DNA of 64,000 nt from NCBI GenBank assembly GCA_014238065.1, contig JABABU010000021.1, positions 1 through 64,000 on the forward strand, written 5' to 3'. Below, piece by piece: positions 8,607 to 17,439 of the stretch. A model generated the notes under the pieces. That model searched no databases. It was not told the DNA's origin and saw nothing but the letters and a program-made list of their open reading frames with translations. The position numbers were made by a program, and so were the translations under genes. This DNA comes from Actinomycetota bacterium (GTDB lineage Bacteria; Actinomycetota; Acidimicrobiia; Acidimicrobiales; Poriferisodalaceae). Position 1 is the stretch's first letter. Each line of letters starts with the position of its first letter.

Positions 8607-9386
8607 GTGCTGATCGTTGTTTCGCCCGCAAAGTCACTCGATTTCGATTCGAAGCTTCCGACGAGGAAGCACAGCGAAGCGGTCATGCTCGACCGCTCGG
8701 CCGAACTCGTGTCGGTGATGGTCCACAAGTCACCAGAAGAACTCGCGTCGATGATGTCGATCTCGAGCGAACTGGCCGAACTCAACTTCGAACGTTTCCA
8801 AGACTGGGAGCCGCCGTTCACACCGAAGAACGCTCGCCCTGCCGCGCTGGCGTTCAATGGCGACACCTATATAGGCCTCGACGCCCACAACAGCTTCTCC
8901 GAGCGCGACTTCACTCACTCGCAGAAGACTCTCCGGATCCTCTCTGGTCTGTATGGCGTGCTCAGACCGCTCGACTTGATCCAGCCGTATCGGCTCGAAA
9001 TGGGTTCGAAGGTCACCACCGATCGGGGCGACACTCTCTACGACTTCTGGGGTGACGAGATCAGCGACCGGCTCAACGCCGACCTTGCAGACTCGCCAGG
9101 GGCAGCGGTACTGGTGAATTGCGCGTCGAACGAATACTTCGGCTCTGTGAACCCGAATCGGATCGATGGCCGTGTCATCACCCCGCGCTTCCTCGATGCG
9201 AAGGACGGCGGGCCGTACAAGATGATCGGCTTCTTCGCGAAGCGCGCCAGGGGCGCGATGGCGGCCTGGATCATTCAGAACAGGGCCAACAGCGCAAAGT
9301 CGGTCCTGTCGTTCGACAGGCTCGGCTACAGCTACAGCGCCGATCACTCAGAGCCAGGTTCGCCGGCATTCATTCGCGACAACTGA
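8607..9386 (+). CDS. yaaA: YaaA family peroxide-stress protein
   Basis: 259 residues from GTG 8607, close to the 255-260 usual for the family. It has the conserved N-terminus MLIVVSPAKSLDF, the central AALAFNGDTYIGLDA, ILSGLYGVLRPLDLIQPYR, YDFWGDEI and LVNCASNEYF segments, and the basic C-terminal KRARGAMA. In E. coli YaaA limits intracellular iron and oxidative DNA damage after peroxide, and it has a DNA-binding fold. It appears to be the first gene of a run with alaX (6-base gap) and the DUF1989 gene. No OxyR or Fur site was recognised upstream. The ribosome site is weak. Confidence 0.92.
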   Translation: MLIVVSPAKSLDFDSKLPTRKHSEAVMLDRSAELVSVMVHKSPEELASMMSISSELAELNFERFQDWEPPFTPKNARPAALAFNGDTYIGLDAHNSFSERDFTHSQKTLRILSGLYGVLRPLDLIQPYRLEMGSKVTTDRGDTLYDFWGDEISDRLNADLADSPGAAVLVNCASNEYFGSVNPNRIDGRVITPRFLDAKDGGPYKMIGFFAKRARGAMAAWIIQNRANSAKSVLSFDRLGYSYSADHSEPGSPAFIRDN

Positions 9387-9392
9387 GGCGTC

Positions 9393-10106
9393 GTGGCTGA
9401 GACCGAGTTGTTGTTCCTGGACGACGCATACCTGCAGTCGACAGAAGCGAACGTCGTCGATCGACGTGACGACGCAGTCGTGCTCGATCGCACGGTGTTC
9501 TACTACACGAGCGGTGGCCAGCCCCACGACAAGGGGACGCTGAGTCTTGCCGGAACCCAGATCCCCGTGACATCGGTCCGTAACGAGGGCGGCGATGTCT
9601 GGCACACGGTCGAGGGAACGCCGCCGGACGTCGGATCGATCGTGACAGCAACGCTCGACTTCGAGCGGAGGCATCAACTCATGCGCACCCACACGGCGCT
9701 GCACATTCTTTGTGGAGTGATCTGGAACGAGTGGGGCGTCGCTGTCACCGGCGGCAACATGGAGCCGCTGAAAGCTCGCATGGACTTCGAGTTCAACCCG
9801 CTGCCAGACGGCTTCGCCGATCGAATCACCGAGCTGGTGAATGCCGAGATCTCAGCCGATCGGAGCATCGAAGTCAGCTACCTCCCGCGGACCGATGCTC
9901 TCCAGGACGAGGACCTCATCCGGACAAAGGTGAATCTCATCCCCGAGTTCGTGACGAACATCCGGGTCATCGACATCGTCGGTCTCGACAAGCAGGCCGA
10001 CGGCGGAACGCATGTCTCTTCGACCTCAGAGGTCGGCATCTTCACGGTCGTCAAGACCGAATCCAAGGGCAAGGGCAATAAACGTGTCCGTATCGAGCTG
10101 AGCTGA
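9393..10106 (+). CDS. AlaX-type alanyl-tRNA editing protein
   Basis: 237 residues from GTG 9393. It corresponds to the second-additional-domain and editing module of AlaRS as a free-standing protein. TVFYYTSGGQPHDKGTL is the conserved N-terminal core. The zinc-binding residues are visible as HxxxH (RTHTALHIL, about residue 93) and the distal DGGTHV (about residue 209). It hydrolyses Ser-tRNA(Ala) (or Gly-tRNA) made by mistake, preventing mistranslation. It lacks the long C-terminal oligomerisation tail of some AlaX-L forms. It is likely cotranscribed with yaaA. Confidence 0.88.
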   Translation: MAETELLFLDDAYLQSTEANVVDRRDDAVVLDRTVFYYTSGGQPHDKGTLSLAGTQIPVTSVRNEGGDVWHTVEGTPPDVGSIVTATLDFERRHQLMRTHTALHILCGVIWNEWGVAVTGGNMEPLKARMDFEFNPLPDGFADRITELVNAEISADRSIEVSYLPRTDALQDEDLIRTKVNLIPEFVTNIRVIDIVGLDKQADGGTHVSSTSEVGIFTVVKTESKGKGNKRVRIELS

Positions 10107-10116
10107 ATTCGACCGC

Positions 10117-10968
10117 GTGACCCACGAGCCACCGCCTGATGCCGAAGCGAGGAAAGCGGCGCCGGCAATCGTCGCCTACGCGGTCGAAAATCTTCCACCC
10201 GTGGACACAGCCATGCACGCTCGTGTCCGCGAGTCGATGACCAAGGTCGACGAGATACTGGTCGCACCCCGCGACGCTTCGACGTTCGAGGTCGACGCTG
10301 GACAGGTATTTCGCATCACCAGCGTCGAGGGGCCACAGGTCGGTGACCTCAACGTCTGGAATCGGCACGACCTGACGGAGCGCTTCTTCTCGGGCAAGAC
10401 GCATCAGCTACACGGCACTCACGTCGACGCCGGCGATCGATTGTGGAGTTCGATCCCGCACATGCGGCCGCTGGCCACCATCATCCACGACACGCTCGAT
10501 TGGTATGGCTATGACGACGATGGCGGAGGTGTCCACGACGTCATCGGCACGCGTTGTGACCCGTACACGAACGCGACTCTGAACGGCGTCGACTATCACC
10601 ACTGCTGCCACTCGAACCTCAGCAGGGCGCTGTCGAACTACACCGGGCAACCGATTGCCGAGATCGAACTGTATGTGCACGACGTGATGAACGTCTTCAT
10701 GTGCACCGGATTCACACTTGATACGCACGAGTACTTCATGAAGGCCAGCCCGGTGCGGCCCGGGGACCACGTCGAGTTCATGGCGGAGATGGATCTTCTC
10801 GGGGGCTTGTCAGCCTGCCCGGGCGGCGACTGCAGCTCGACTCATTCCGACGACGAGGCCATGTGTTACCCGCTGTTCGTCGAGGTCTTCCAGCCGAGCC
10901 ATGAGGCGCTGGAGGGCTGGGCGCCGAGCACCGTGAACACCTATGACCGCACCCACGGCCTCGGTTAG
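10117..10968 (+). CDS. DUF1989 (urea carboxylase-associated) family protein
   Basis: 283 residues from GTG 10117, 10 bases after alaX. VDAGQVFRITSVEGPQVGDLNVWN, HTDxR-like spacing, IIHDTLDWYG, GTRCDPYTNATLNG, YHHCCHSNLSRAL and CxGGDCS motifs match the DUF1989 family found beside urea carboxylase and amine-catabolism genes. The conserved Cys/His positions (RCDPY, HHCCHSN, CPGGDCS) suggest a metal site. The gene converges on an agmatinase-like gene and the two stop codons overlap by 4 bases, so a link to guanidine or urea metabolism is possible. The exact reaction is not established. Confidence 0.8.
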   Translation: MTHEPPPDAEARKAAPAIVAYAVENLPPVDTAMHARVRESMTKVDEILVAPRDASTFEVDAGQVFRITSVEGPQVGDLNVWNRHDLTERFFSGKTHQLHGTHVDAGDRLWSSIPHMRPLATIIHDTLDWYGYDDDGGGVHDVIGTRCDPYTNATLNGVDYHHCCHSNLSRALSNYTGQPIAEIELYVHDVMNVFMCTGFTLDTHEYFMKASPVRPGDHVEFMAEMDLLGGLSACPGGDCSSTHSDDEAMCYPLFVEVFQPSHEALEGWAPSTVNTYDRTHGLG

Positions 10969-11903
10969 CGAGACTCGGCGAGCAGGCAAAGGATCTCGTA
11001 CATCAGTGTGGCGCCGACGAGCGCTGTGTTGCCGGAAGGGTCGAATGGTGGCGCAACCTCGACCACGTCCCCGCCGATCAGGTTGAGCTTTCGTAGGCCG
11101 CGGAGCAGTTCGAGCGCCTCGCGAGTCGTGATCCCGCCCACCTCTGGCGTGCCGGTACCAGGCGCATAGACGGGGTCGAGACCGTCCACGTCGAAACTGA
11201 TGTACGTGGGGCCTTCACCTACGACTCTCCTGGCTTCCGCGATCACCCCCTCGACACCCAGTTCGGAGAACTCTTCGATGAACACGACGCGCATACCGCT
11301 GTCGCGGGAGAACTCCCAGCCGTCCGCCCAGTTCTGCGCCCCGCGGATGCCGATCTGAATGGTTCGATGGGGGTCGAGCAGGCCGGACTCCACCGCGAGG
11401 CGGAAAGGCGAGCCGTGATGGAACTTCTCGCCCTTGAACGGACCCCAGGTGTCGGTGTGTGCATCGATGTGGATCATGCCGATGGGTGCGTCAGGAGTTG
11501 CGAGAGCTCGGAAGATCGGGAACGTGACCGAGTGATCGCCACCGGCCGCCAACGGCACCGCGCCTGCGGCCACGATGCTTCGCACGAACGCCTCGATGTC
11601 GTCATTGACCGCCGCGTTGTCGTAGACCCGTTCGAAGCGCACGTCACCGACGTCAGCGACCGAACACAGTTCGTATGGGTTCACCGTCGTCGCGTGATTG
11701 ATGGCGCGCATCAGCGACGACTGGTTTCTGATCTCCCGCGGTCCGTGCCGTGCGCCGGGACGATTGGTGACCCCTCCGTCATATGCGATGCCGTACATGG
11801 CGATGTCGACGTCGATGAGGTCGGGCCGATACGGAGCCCGCATGAACGTTGCCAACTCCTGGTATCTGGGCTCCATCATCGCGGTGTCGTCAGTGATGGT
11901 CAT
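10965..11903 (-). CDS. Agmatinase/arginase-family ureohydrolase
   Basis: 312 residues from ATG 11903; the reading frame is open far upstream but only this part is coding. All manganese-binding motifs of the ureohydrolase family are present: GGDHS (about residue 125), DAHTDT (about 150) and SFDVDGLDP (about 230). The family cleaves guanidino compounds (agmatine, guanidinobutyrate, guanidinopropionate and others) to urea plus an amine. The sequence PGARHGPREIRNQSSLM is typical of agmatinase-like members. Substrate cannot be fixed from sequence alone. It converges on the DUF1989 gene. No strong ribosome site precedes the start. Confidence 0.88.
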   Translation of the reverse strand: MTITDDTAMMEPRYQELATFMRAPYRPDLIDVDIAMYGIAYDGGVTNRPGARHGPREIRNQSSLMRAINHATTVNPYELCSVADVGDVRFERVYDNAAVNDDIEAFVRSIVAAGAVPLAAGGDHSVTFPIFRALATPDAPIGMIHIDAHTDTWGPFKGEKFHHGSPFRLAVESGLLDPHRTIQIGIRGAQNWADGWEFSRDSGMRVVFIEEFSELGVEGVIAEARRVVGEGPTYISFDVDGLDPVYAPGTGTPEVGGITTREALELLRGLRKLNLIGGDVVEVAPPFDPSGNTALVGATLMYEILCLLAESR

Positions 11904-12209
11904 CTCAGATTCCACGTGCGTCCCCGTCCGGTCCAGCTGTTTTCTACTTCGCTCGGCGGACCGGTGTCGACGACATCGCATTCCTCTCCCAAGCAACTGT
12001 GTGCTGCCGACGAGACATCGAAGTCGATCGACCGCTTCACCGACGTTCTCGCCGAGGATCACATCGAACGACCAGGTCGTCGAATCATCGCTGAATTCGC
12101 CGCTCGCGAACACTGGCGTGTTCGCAAAGACGGGGTGGGCACCGTTGCATCGATCCGAATCTCCCTGCCGCCGAGAGCCGGTCAAGTGGGCGTATGAGAG
12201 ACTTCGAAC
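11904..12209. other. 306-bp divergent intergenic region
   Basis: Lies between the agmatinase-like gene and the M20 peptidase gene, which point away from each other. A 7-bp inverted repeat (CCGGTCC at 11928, GGACCGG at 11958) is present. No clear promoter hexamers, RNA gene or coding frame with its own support is seen. Confidence 0.5.
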
Positions 12210-13571
12210 ATGGCAGATGACGTGATGAACGATGCGCTCACAAACGAAACCGTCGAACTGTTGCAGGCGATGATCCGCAACGAGTGCGTGAACACCGGGT
12301 ACCCCGATTCCGGCAACGAGATCCGCAACGTCGACCTGCTGCAGACATTCCTCGAAGGGCCTGGCGTCGAGATCCAGACGTACGAGCCGACGCCGAACAG
12401 GGCCTCGCTCGTTGCCCGACTTGAAGGCACCGACCCCTCCGCTCCGACTGTGTGCCTCATGGGGCACACCGACGTGGTGCCGGTGTCGCCGGAAGGCTGG
12501 GACGAGGATCCTTTCGCCGGAGAGATCATCGACGGTGAGGTGTGGGGCCGGGGAGCAGTCGACATGCTCAACCTCACCTCGTCGATGGCGGTCGCGTTCA
12601 GGAATCTGGCCCGCAACGACTTCAGGCCGAAGGGCGATCTCATCTACTTCGCCGTTGCCGACGAGGAGGCAGGCGGCGGCCACGGCGCAGGCTGGTTCGC
12701 CGACAACGACTACGACCCGATCAAAGCCGACTATGTCCTCACCGAGTCCGGCGGCATACCGCTGCCGGGATCCGGCGAGCCACGGCTGGCGATGACGGTT
12801 GCCGAGAAGGGCATCGGTTGGCGAAAGATCGTGGTTCACGGCACGCCTGGGCACGGGTCGCGTCCTTTCAGGGCCGACAACGCGCTGGTGACGGCGGCCG
12901 AAGTCATCCGACGCCTCGTCGACTACCGGCCCAATCCACTCCTCACCGACATCTGGGCCGGTCAGGTCGAAGCGCTCGGTTACGAAGGCGAGATGAAAGC
13001 GGCGCTCCTCGACCCTGCCAGGGTGTTCGACGCCATCGACTCGATCGAGAGCGACGCCACAGCCGCACGGCTTCACGCATGCACGCACACCACGTTCTCG
13101 CCGAACATGGCCCAAGGTGGGACCAAGCACAACACCATCCCCGACCGCGTCTCTATCAACGTCGACATCAGAACTTTGCCCGGCGAGACGAGTGAGGACG
13201 TCGAGGCGCACATGAAAGCAGCGCTCGGCGACCTCTACCACCGTGTCGAAGTGGTGCCCGTTCACGAGGATCCTTCGACTGCTTCACCCATCGAAACACC
13301 GATGTGGGCCACCCTCACCGAACTCGCAGGACGCAAGTACCCAGGCGTTCGACTCGTGCCGACCATGACCACCGGCGGCACCGACTCGCGCTTCTACAGG
13401 GCCAAGGGAGCTGTGGCGTACGGTGCAGGACTCTTCAGCCAAGATGTCACCTACGAGACGTTCTCGAGTCGGTTTCACGGGAACAACGAGCGGATCGACA
13501 TCGAGTCGCTGGCGCTCACGACGCAGATGTGGCTTGGTGTAGCCGAGCGGTTCTGGGAGGTCGCAGGGTGA
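12210..13571 (+). CDS. M20 family metallopeptidase / deacylase
   Basis: 453 residues. Conserved dinuclear-zinc motifs of the M20/ArgE/DapE family: MGHTDVVPV (His and catalytic Asp, about residue 92), GRGAVDML (bridging Asp, about 115) and VADEEAGG (catalytic Glu pair, about 150). The lid/dimerisation domain follows (about 195-340), with GTPGHGSRPF, and the last zinc ligand is probably in RFHGNNERI near the C-terminus. The family hydrolyses N-acyl amino acids or dipeptides; the length and GEVWGRGAVDM context fit acetylornithine-deacetylase-like or carboxypeptidase-like members. Substrate is not determined. It is monocistronic, with 86 bases before the methyltransferase gene. Confidence 0.88.
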   Translation: MADDVMNDALTNETVELLQAMIRNECVNTGYPDSGNEIRNVDLLQTFLEGPGVEIQTYEPTPNRASLVARLEGTDPSAPTVCLMGHTDVVPVSPEGWDEDPFAGEIIDGEVWGRGAVDMLNLTSSMAVAFRNLARNDFRPKGDLIYFAVADEEAGGGHGAGWFADNDYDPIKADYVLTESGGIPLPGSGEPRLAMTVAEKGIGWRKIVVHGTPGHGSRPFRADNALVTAAEVIRRLVDYRPNPLLTDIWAGQVEALGYEGEMKAALLDPARVFDAIDSIESDATAARLHACTHTTFSPNMAQGGTKHNTIPDRVSINVDIRTLPGETSEDVEAHMKAALGDLYHRVEVVPVHEDPSTASPIETPMWATLTELAGRKYPGVRLVPTMTTGGTDSRFYRAKGAVAYGAGLFSQDVTYETFSSRFHGNNERIDIESLALTTQMWLGVAERFWEVAG

Positions 13572-13657
13572 CCTGACCCTCACGGTCGCTGTCCCAACGC
13601 ACACCTACACTCCTGTCATCACATCGAACATCAGATGATCACGACGGGAGTTCGCCG

Positions 13658-15202
13658 ATGACGAAGGCGACGACATCCAACGGGGAGGTGCGAGAAATGG
13701 CCGTTCGCGGCACCGAAACCGACGGCGGCAAGCCGCGTGGCACATCTACGTCATCGTTCGGGGTCTCTAGGAGGGAGAGTCACGACGCGTCTGCGTTCTA
13801 CCGTCGCTTCACTCCACCTGCCATCTCGACCGACGACACCATCGCCGAGCCGGCAACTATCGATCGCATCTTCACCGGAGACGCGGTCGCCATGCTCGAT
13901 GGTGACGCTCACGTCGCTGACAACTCCGTTGCGCTCATGGTGACGTCTCCGCCGTATTTCGCTGGCAAGGCATACGAAGAAGACATGACCAGGGGTCACG
14001 TTCCCGAGTCGTACAAGGAATACCTCGATGGTCTCGAGGCCGTCCTGGCTGCGTGTGTCCCGAAGCTCGAGCCCGGTGGTCGCCTGGCTGTCAACATCGC
14101 CAACCTCGGCCGTAAGCCCTACCGCTCTCTGAGTGCCGACGTCATCGACATCCTCCAGAGTCTCGGTCTGTTGTTGCGCGGCGAGATCATCTGGTTGAAG
14201 GGTGAGCGTCTCGGGGGTTCGTGTGCGTGGGGGTCCTTCCAGAGCCCGGCAAACCCGGTCCTTCGCGACGTCACCGAGCGGGTGATCGTGGCGAGTCGTG
14301 GCCGGTTCGATCGTGCCGTTGCCAGGCGCAAGCGTGCGTCGTCTGAGATGCCGTCCGAGTCGTCGTTGTTCAGCGAGGACTTCACCGAGTTCACCACCGA
14401 TCTCTGGACCATCCAGCCCGAGTCGGCAACTCGTGTCGGTCACCCGGCGCCGTTCCCGATCGAGCTTCCACAACGTCTGATCGACCTCTACACCTACCGC
14501 GACGACCTCGTGCTCGACCCGTACATGGGCAGCGGCACAACCGCAGTCGCAGCCATGCGACGAGGCCGCCATTACGTCGGATTCGACACCGAATCCGAGT
14601 ACGTCGCAGCCGCTGAAGTCCGCGTCGATCGCGAACGAGAGCGCATCAACACCTCGGAACAGTCGCTGCTACAGCTCAGGATTCCTGCAGTTCCGGAACC
14701 AGCCGATCCCTCCGAGGATCCCCACGCAAGGGCCGTGCGCGAGGGACGCAAGGCCAAGGACATCGCGTTCGGCCTCCTCGGACATCTTCCCGGATTCACC
14801 ATTCGCGGTCGTGACGTCAAGCGCATGGGTGCCGTCGAGGTCGACTTCGACGTCGAGACCGAAGATGGTCAGGCCTGGTACTTCGATGTGTCCGGCGGTT
14901 TCACGTCTGGTCGCGCCGGGCTCCGCAGGACGGACACGGTCTGGAAGGCACTCGGCCGCGCCGCGCTGTGTCGCCCCCACCATGACGGTTCGCCACATGT
15001 GAACTATGTGCTGCTCACCACACACCTGCCACCAAAGGGCAGCGCCGGTTGGAAGGCGCTGATCGCGGCGCAGAAATCCCGGCTGATCTTCGACGCCATC
15101 GAGATGCTGTCGCCGGAGGGCCAGGAACAATTGGCTCGGTATGCAGTTTCGGGGGGAGACGCAGAAGCTGCTGCTCTGCGGCCACCGAGCCTCACGGACT
15201 GA
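13658..15202 (+). CDS. Beta-class DNA methyltransferase with an extra C-terminal domain
   Basis: 514 residues from ATG 13658 (GGGAG 8 bases upstream). TSPPYF (residues 96-101, motif IV) comes before DPYMGSGTT (287-295, motif I/FxGxG), the order of beta-class enzymes; the SPPY form usually means N4-cytosine methylation, though N6-adenine is possible. A variable target-recognition stretch lies about 180-260. Residues about 353-505 form an additional domain that I cannot assign; EVDFDVE followed by WYFDVSGG is spaced a little like a PD-(D/E)XK core, but the lysine is missing. No restriction gene is adjacent. It heads a compact unit with an unknown 120-residue protein, a HAD and a HIT protein. 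Confidence 0.85.
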   Translation: MTKATTSNGEVREMAVRGTETDGGKPRGTSTSSFGVSRRESHDASAFYRRFTPPAISTDDTIAEPATIDRIFTGDAVAMLDGDAHVADNSVALMVTSPPYFAGKAYEEDMTRGHVPESYKEYLDGLEAVLAACVPKLEPGGRLAVNIANLGRKPYRSLSADVIDILQSLGLLLRGEIIWLKGERLGGSCAWGSFQSPANPVLRDVTERVIVASRGRFDRAVARRKRASSEMPSESSLFSEDFTEFTTDLWTIQPESATRVGHPAPFPIELPQRLIDLYTYRDDLVLDPYMGSGTTAVAAMRRGRHYVGFDTESEYVAAAEVRVDRERERINTSEQSLLQLRIPAVPEPADPSEDPHARAVREGRKAKDIAFGLLGHLPGFTIRGRDVKRMGAVEVDFDVETEDGQAWYFDVSGGFTSGRAGLRRTDTVWKALGRAALCRPHHDGSPHVNYVLLTTHLPPKGSAGWKALIAAQKSRLIFDAIEMLSPEGQEQLARYAVSGGDAEAAALRPPSLTD

Positions 15203-15211
15203 GGCGACGAA

Positions 15212-15574
15212 GTGACCCGACGTCGATCCACGGAACCCGGCGCCTACGCCGTGGTCAGAGGCGACGAACCTCGCGTGTTCCTGGCCGAGAATTCCTCGGT
15301 CATCTCACGGTTGCTGGGTTTCGAGTTGGTGGCGAAAACGCCTCCTGATCTGATCGACGACGACACGTTGCTCCGCGAGATCCTCGAAGCACTGCTACAA
15401 GAGCGTTGGGGTGACGCACTCGTCGCCTGGATGAAGGCCACTGGAGAGATCGTCGACGTCTATGAGGGCTATGTGCCCGTGTGGACAGAGGAAGAACTCG
15501 ACGAGACCCGCGCATCGCTCGAGGTGCGGATGTCGCCGATCTTCGCGCTAGGCCGGCAGGCGATGCGGTCATGA
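15212..15574 (+). CDS. Uncharacterised protein in the methyltransferase unit
   Basis: 120 residues from GTG 15212, only 9 bases after the methyltransferase stop and overlapping the next gene by 4 bases (ATGA). It is not recognised. It starts basic (MTRRRS), has a short beta-rich segment (GAYAVVRGDEPRVFLAE), then a helix-rich acidic middle (IDDDTLLREILEALLQERWGD) and ends near RASLEVRMSPIFALGRQAM. It is soluble, with no Cys pairs or signal. Position suggests it is made with the methyltransferase and could assist it, but this is inference. Confidence 0.7.
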   Translation: MTRRRSTEPGAYAVVRGDEPRVFLAENSSVISRLLGFELVAKTPPDLIDDDTLLREILEALLQERWGDALVAWMKATGEIVDVYEGYVPVWTEEELDETRASLEVRMSPIFALGRQAMRS

Positions 15575-16263
15575 TCGAAGTTGTTGCCTTCGATGGCGAT
15601 GACACCTTGTGGCACCACGAGCGAATCTTCACCGACATCTCGGCCAGGTTCAGGGAACTGCTGAAGCATCACGTCGACGGCAACATCCTCGACGAGGTGC
15701 TTCTGGCTACCGAGCGGAGCAATCTGAAGTTCTTCGGCTATGGAGTCAAAGGCTTCGGTTTGTCGTTGATAGAGACAGCGCTCGACGTGTGTGACGGGGA
15801 GATCACGGGCGCGGAAGTGGCGACGATGCTCGATTGGATCAAAGAGATGTTGGGCGATCCTGTCGAATTGTTGCCGGGCGTCGAAGAAACTGTTGAGGCG
15901 CTTCGAACCACTCATCGCCTGGGGATTGTCACAAAGGGTGACCTTTTCGACCAGGAGGGAAAGATCGCACGAAGTGGACTCGGTGAACGCTTCGACCACG
16001 TCGCGATCGTTTCCGAAAAGGACGAGACCACCTATCTGCGGGTGTTCGCCGACTGGGGCGTTTCACCAGAACGAGTGCTGATGGTCGGCAACTCCGTTCG
16101 GTCCGACATCGAACCGGTGCTCGCCATCGGCGGGCAGGCTGTGCACGTGCCGTACGACATCACGTGGCAGCACGAGGTCGTCGACGCTCCACAGTCGGAC
16201 TTCCCGGTGTTCGACGACGTGCGAAGAGTCCTCGGACATGTCGAACGACTAGGTCGCTCCTGA
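15571..16263 (+). CDS. HAD-family hydrolase
   Basis: 230 residues from ATG 15571, which overlaps the previous stop (ATGA); the longer upstream frame is noncoding. Motif I is FDGDDTLW (nucleophile Asp, with Asp+2 replaced by the usual DxD pattern DGDDT), motif II IVTKG (Thr), motif III with Lys in SEKDE, and motif IV VGNSVRSDIEP. An alpha-helical cap lies between motifs I and II (about 20-110). Likely a small-molecule phosphatase of the phosphoglycolate-phosphatase-like type; substrate unknown. It is translationally coupled on both sides. Confidence 0.87.
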   Translation: MIEVVAFDGDDTLWHHERIFTDISARFRELLKHHVDGNILDEVLLATERSNLKFFGYGVKGFGLSLIETALDVCDGEITGAEVATMLDWIKEMLGDPVELLPGVEETVEALRTTHRLGIVTKGDLFDQEGKIARSGLGERFDHVAIVSEKDETTYLRVFADWGVSPERVLMVGNSVRSDIEPVLAIGGQAVHVPYDITWQHEVVDAPQSDFPVFDDVRRVLGHVERLGRS

Positions 16264-16679
16264 TGCCGTGTGTCTTCTGCGACATCATCGCTGGCTCAGC
16301 CGACGCCACGATCGTGTTGAGCGATGAGGTCGCTGTCGGGTTCCTCGACACCACTCCGCTGTTCGCCGGTCACACGCTGATCGTTCCGCGCCAGCATGTC
16401 GAGACTCTTCCCGATCTCCCGACGGCCGATGTCGGGCCTTTTCACCAGCGAGTGCAGCGGTTGGCGAGGGTGATGCCGAGTGCGTTGGGCTGCCAGGGAA
16501 CCTTTGTCGCCAACAACAACGTCGTGAGTCAGTCAGTGGCACACCTCCACGTGCACGTGGTGCCGAGGACAAACGGCGATGGGCTTCGTGGGTTCTTCTG
16601 GCCTCGGACCAAGTACGACGATGACGCTCACGCGGTGAGCGTCGGTGAAACGCTGGCCGCCGCGTACCTCGCCGGCTGA
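16263..16679 (+). CDS. HIT (histidine triad) family hydrolase
   Basis: 138 residues from ATG 16263, overlapping the preceding stop (TGATG). The family N-terminus CVFCDIIAG is present, followed by VGFLDTTPLFAGHTLIVPRQH and the catalytic triad HLHVHVVP (about residues 99-106). Members are nucleotide hydrolases or transferases acting on phosphoramidates or dinucleoside polyphosphates. It is the last gene of the methyltransferase-headed unit. Pairing of HAD and HIT enzymes suggests nucleotide clean-up, but a direct link to methylation is speculative. Confidence 0.9.
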   Translation: MPCVFCDIIAGSADATIVLSDEVAVGFLDTTPLFAGHTLIVPRQHVETLPDLPTADVGPFHQRVQRLARVMPSALGCQGTFVANNNVVSQSVAHLHVHVVPRTNGDGLRGFFWPRTKYDDDAHAVSVGETLAAAYLAG

Positions 16680-16704
16680 GCAGTAGTTCAGGTGTTTGGC
16701 CTGG

Positions 16705-17439
16705 TCAGAGGATAGAACTGACGATCAGCCTGAGCGAGATCAGCGTCAAGGTGGTCGTGAAGATGGCGCTGAATCGCTCCTCGGAAACACGACCGAGAAG
16801 TGACGTTCCGATCATCGTCCCCACGATGACCGAGGCCACCCCGACCAGCACGACCGAGCCGTGATCGACGAAGTCGAACCCTTGGAGGCCGAAGAGACCG
16901 ATCTTGGCAAGGTGGCCGGCAGTCTGGGTCGCCGCAAAGGTGCCCACGAAAGCATGACGAGTTGTCGTGGAGACCTTGAAGAAGGGCGAGACGAGTGGCC
17001 CTGTTGCCCCGAGCGGAACGTTCACGAATCCTTGCAGCGCACCGACACCAAGGAAGCTTCTGGCCGAAAGGGGTTGCTTGAGCCGAGGAGTGATCCACGC
17101 CGGTCGCCAGGTCGTGACCAGAACGAACACGCCGATGGCAACTCGTCCGAGGTCGACCGGAACCGACGAAGCGACGAGTAGTCCCAGCACGCTGCCTGGT
17201 ACCAACAGCACCAGATGATGGGCAACGATCCGCCGATCGATGTGTGAACGGAGTCGGATCCCGCGGGCGGAATTCGAGAAGATCTGGATCGCCCCATGCA
17301 CTGGAATGGCTTCGAGCGGGTCGAGGAACATCAACAGCACCCCGAGCAGGATCACGCCGCCGCCGAACCCGACGATGCCCGACATCGTCGCCGAAGCGAG
17401 GGCGGCCGCGGCGAGGGCAACAAGCTCGAGTTCGGACAC
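16705..17439 (-). CDS. TauE/SafE family membrane transporter
   Basis: 244 residues if started at GTG 17439, directly before the first membrane helix; an in-frame GTG at 17484 would add 15 basic residues, and neither has a good ribosome site. Repeated GFGGGVILL and VNVPLGATGPLVSPFF segments, with about eight hydrophobic helices, mark the two-fold repeat of TauE/SafE (DUF81) proteins. These export or import small organic sulfur compounds or anions such as sulfite or sulfoacetate. The substrate is unknown and no sulfur-metabolism gene is adjacent. Confidence 0.83.
   Translation of the reverse strand: MSELELVALAAAALASATMSGIVGFGGGVILLGVLLMFLDPLEAIPVHGAIQIFSNSARGIRLRSHIDRRIVAHHLVLLVPGSVLGLLVASSVPVDLGRVAIGVFVLVTTWRPAWITPRLKQPLSARSFLGVGALQGFVNVPLGATGPLVSPFFKVSTTTRHAFVGTFAATQTAGHLAKIGLFGLQGFDFVDHGSVVLVGVASVIVGTMIGTSLLGRVSEERFSAIFTTTLTLISLRLIVSSIL

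Noticed and set aside
11904-13265. Upstream part of a 766-residue minus-strand frame
   Set aside because: It runs antisense to the M20 peptidase gene. Only the 312-residue agmatinase part has family motifs.
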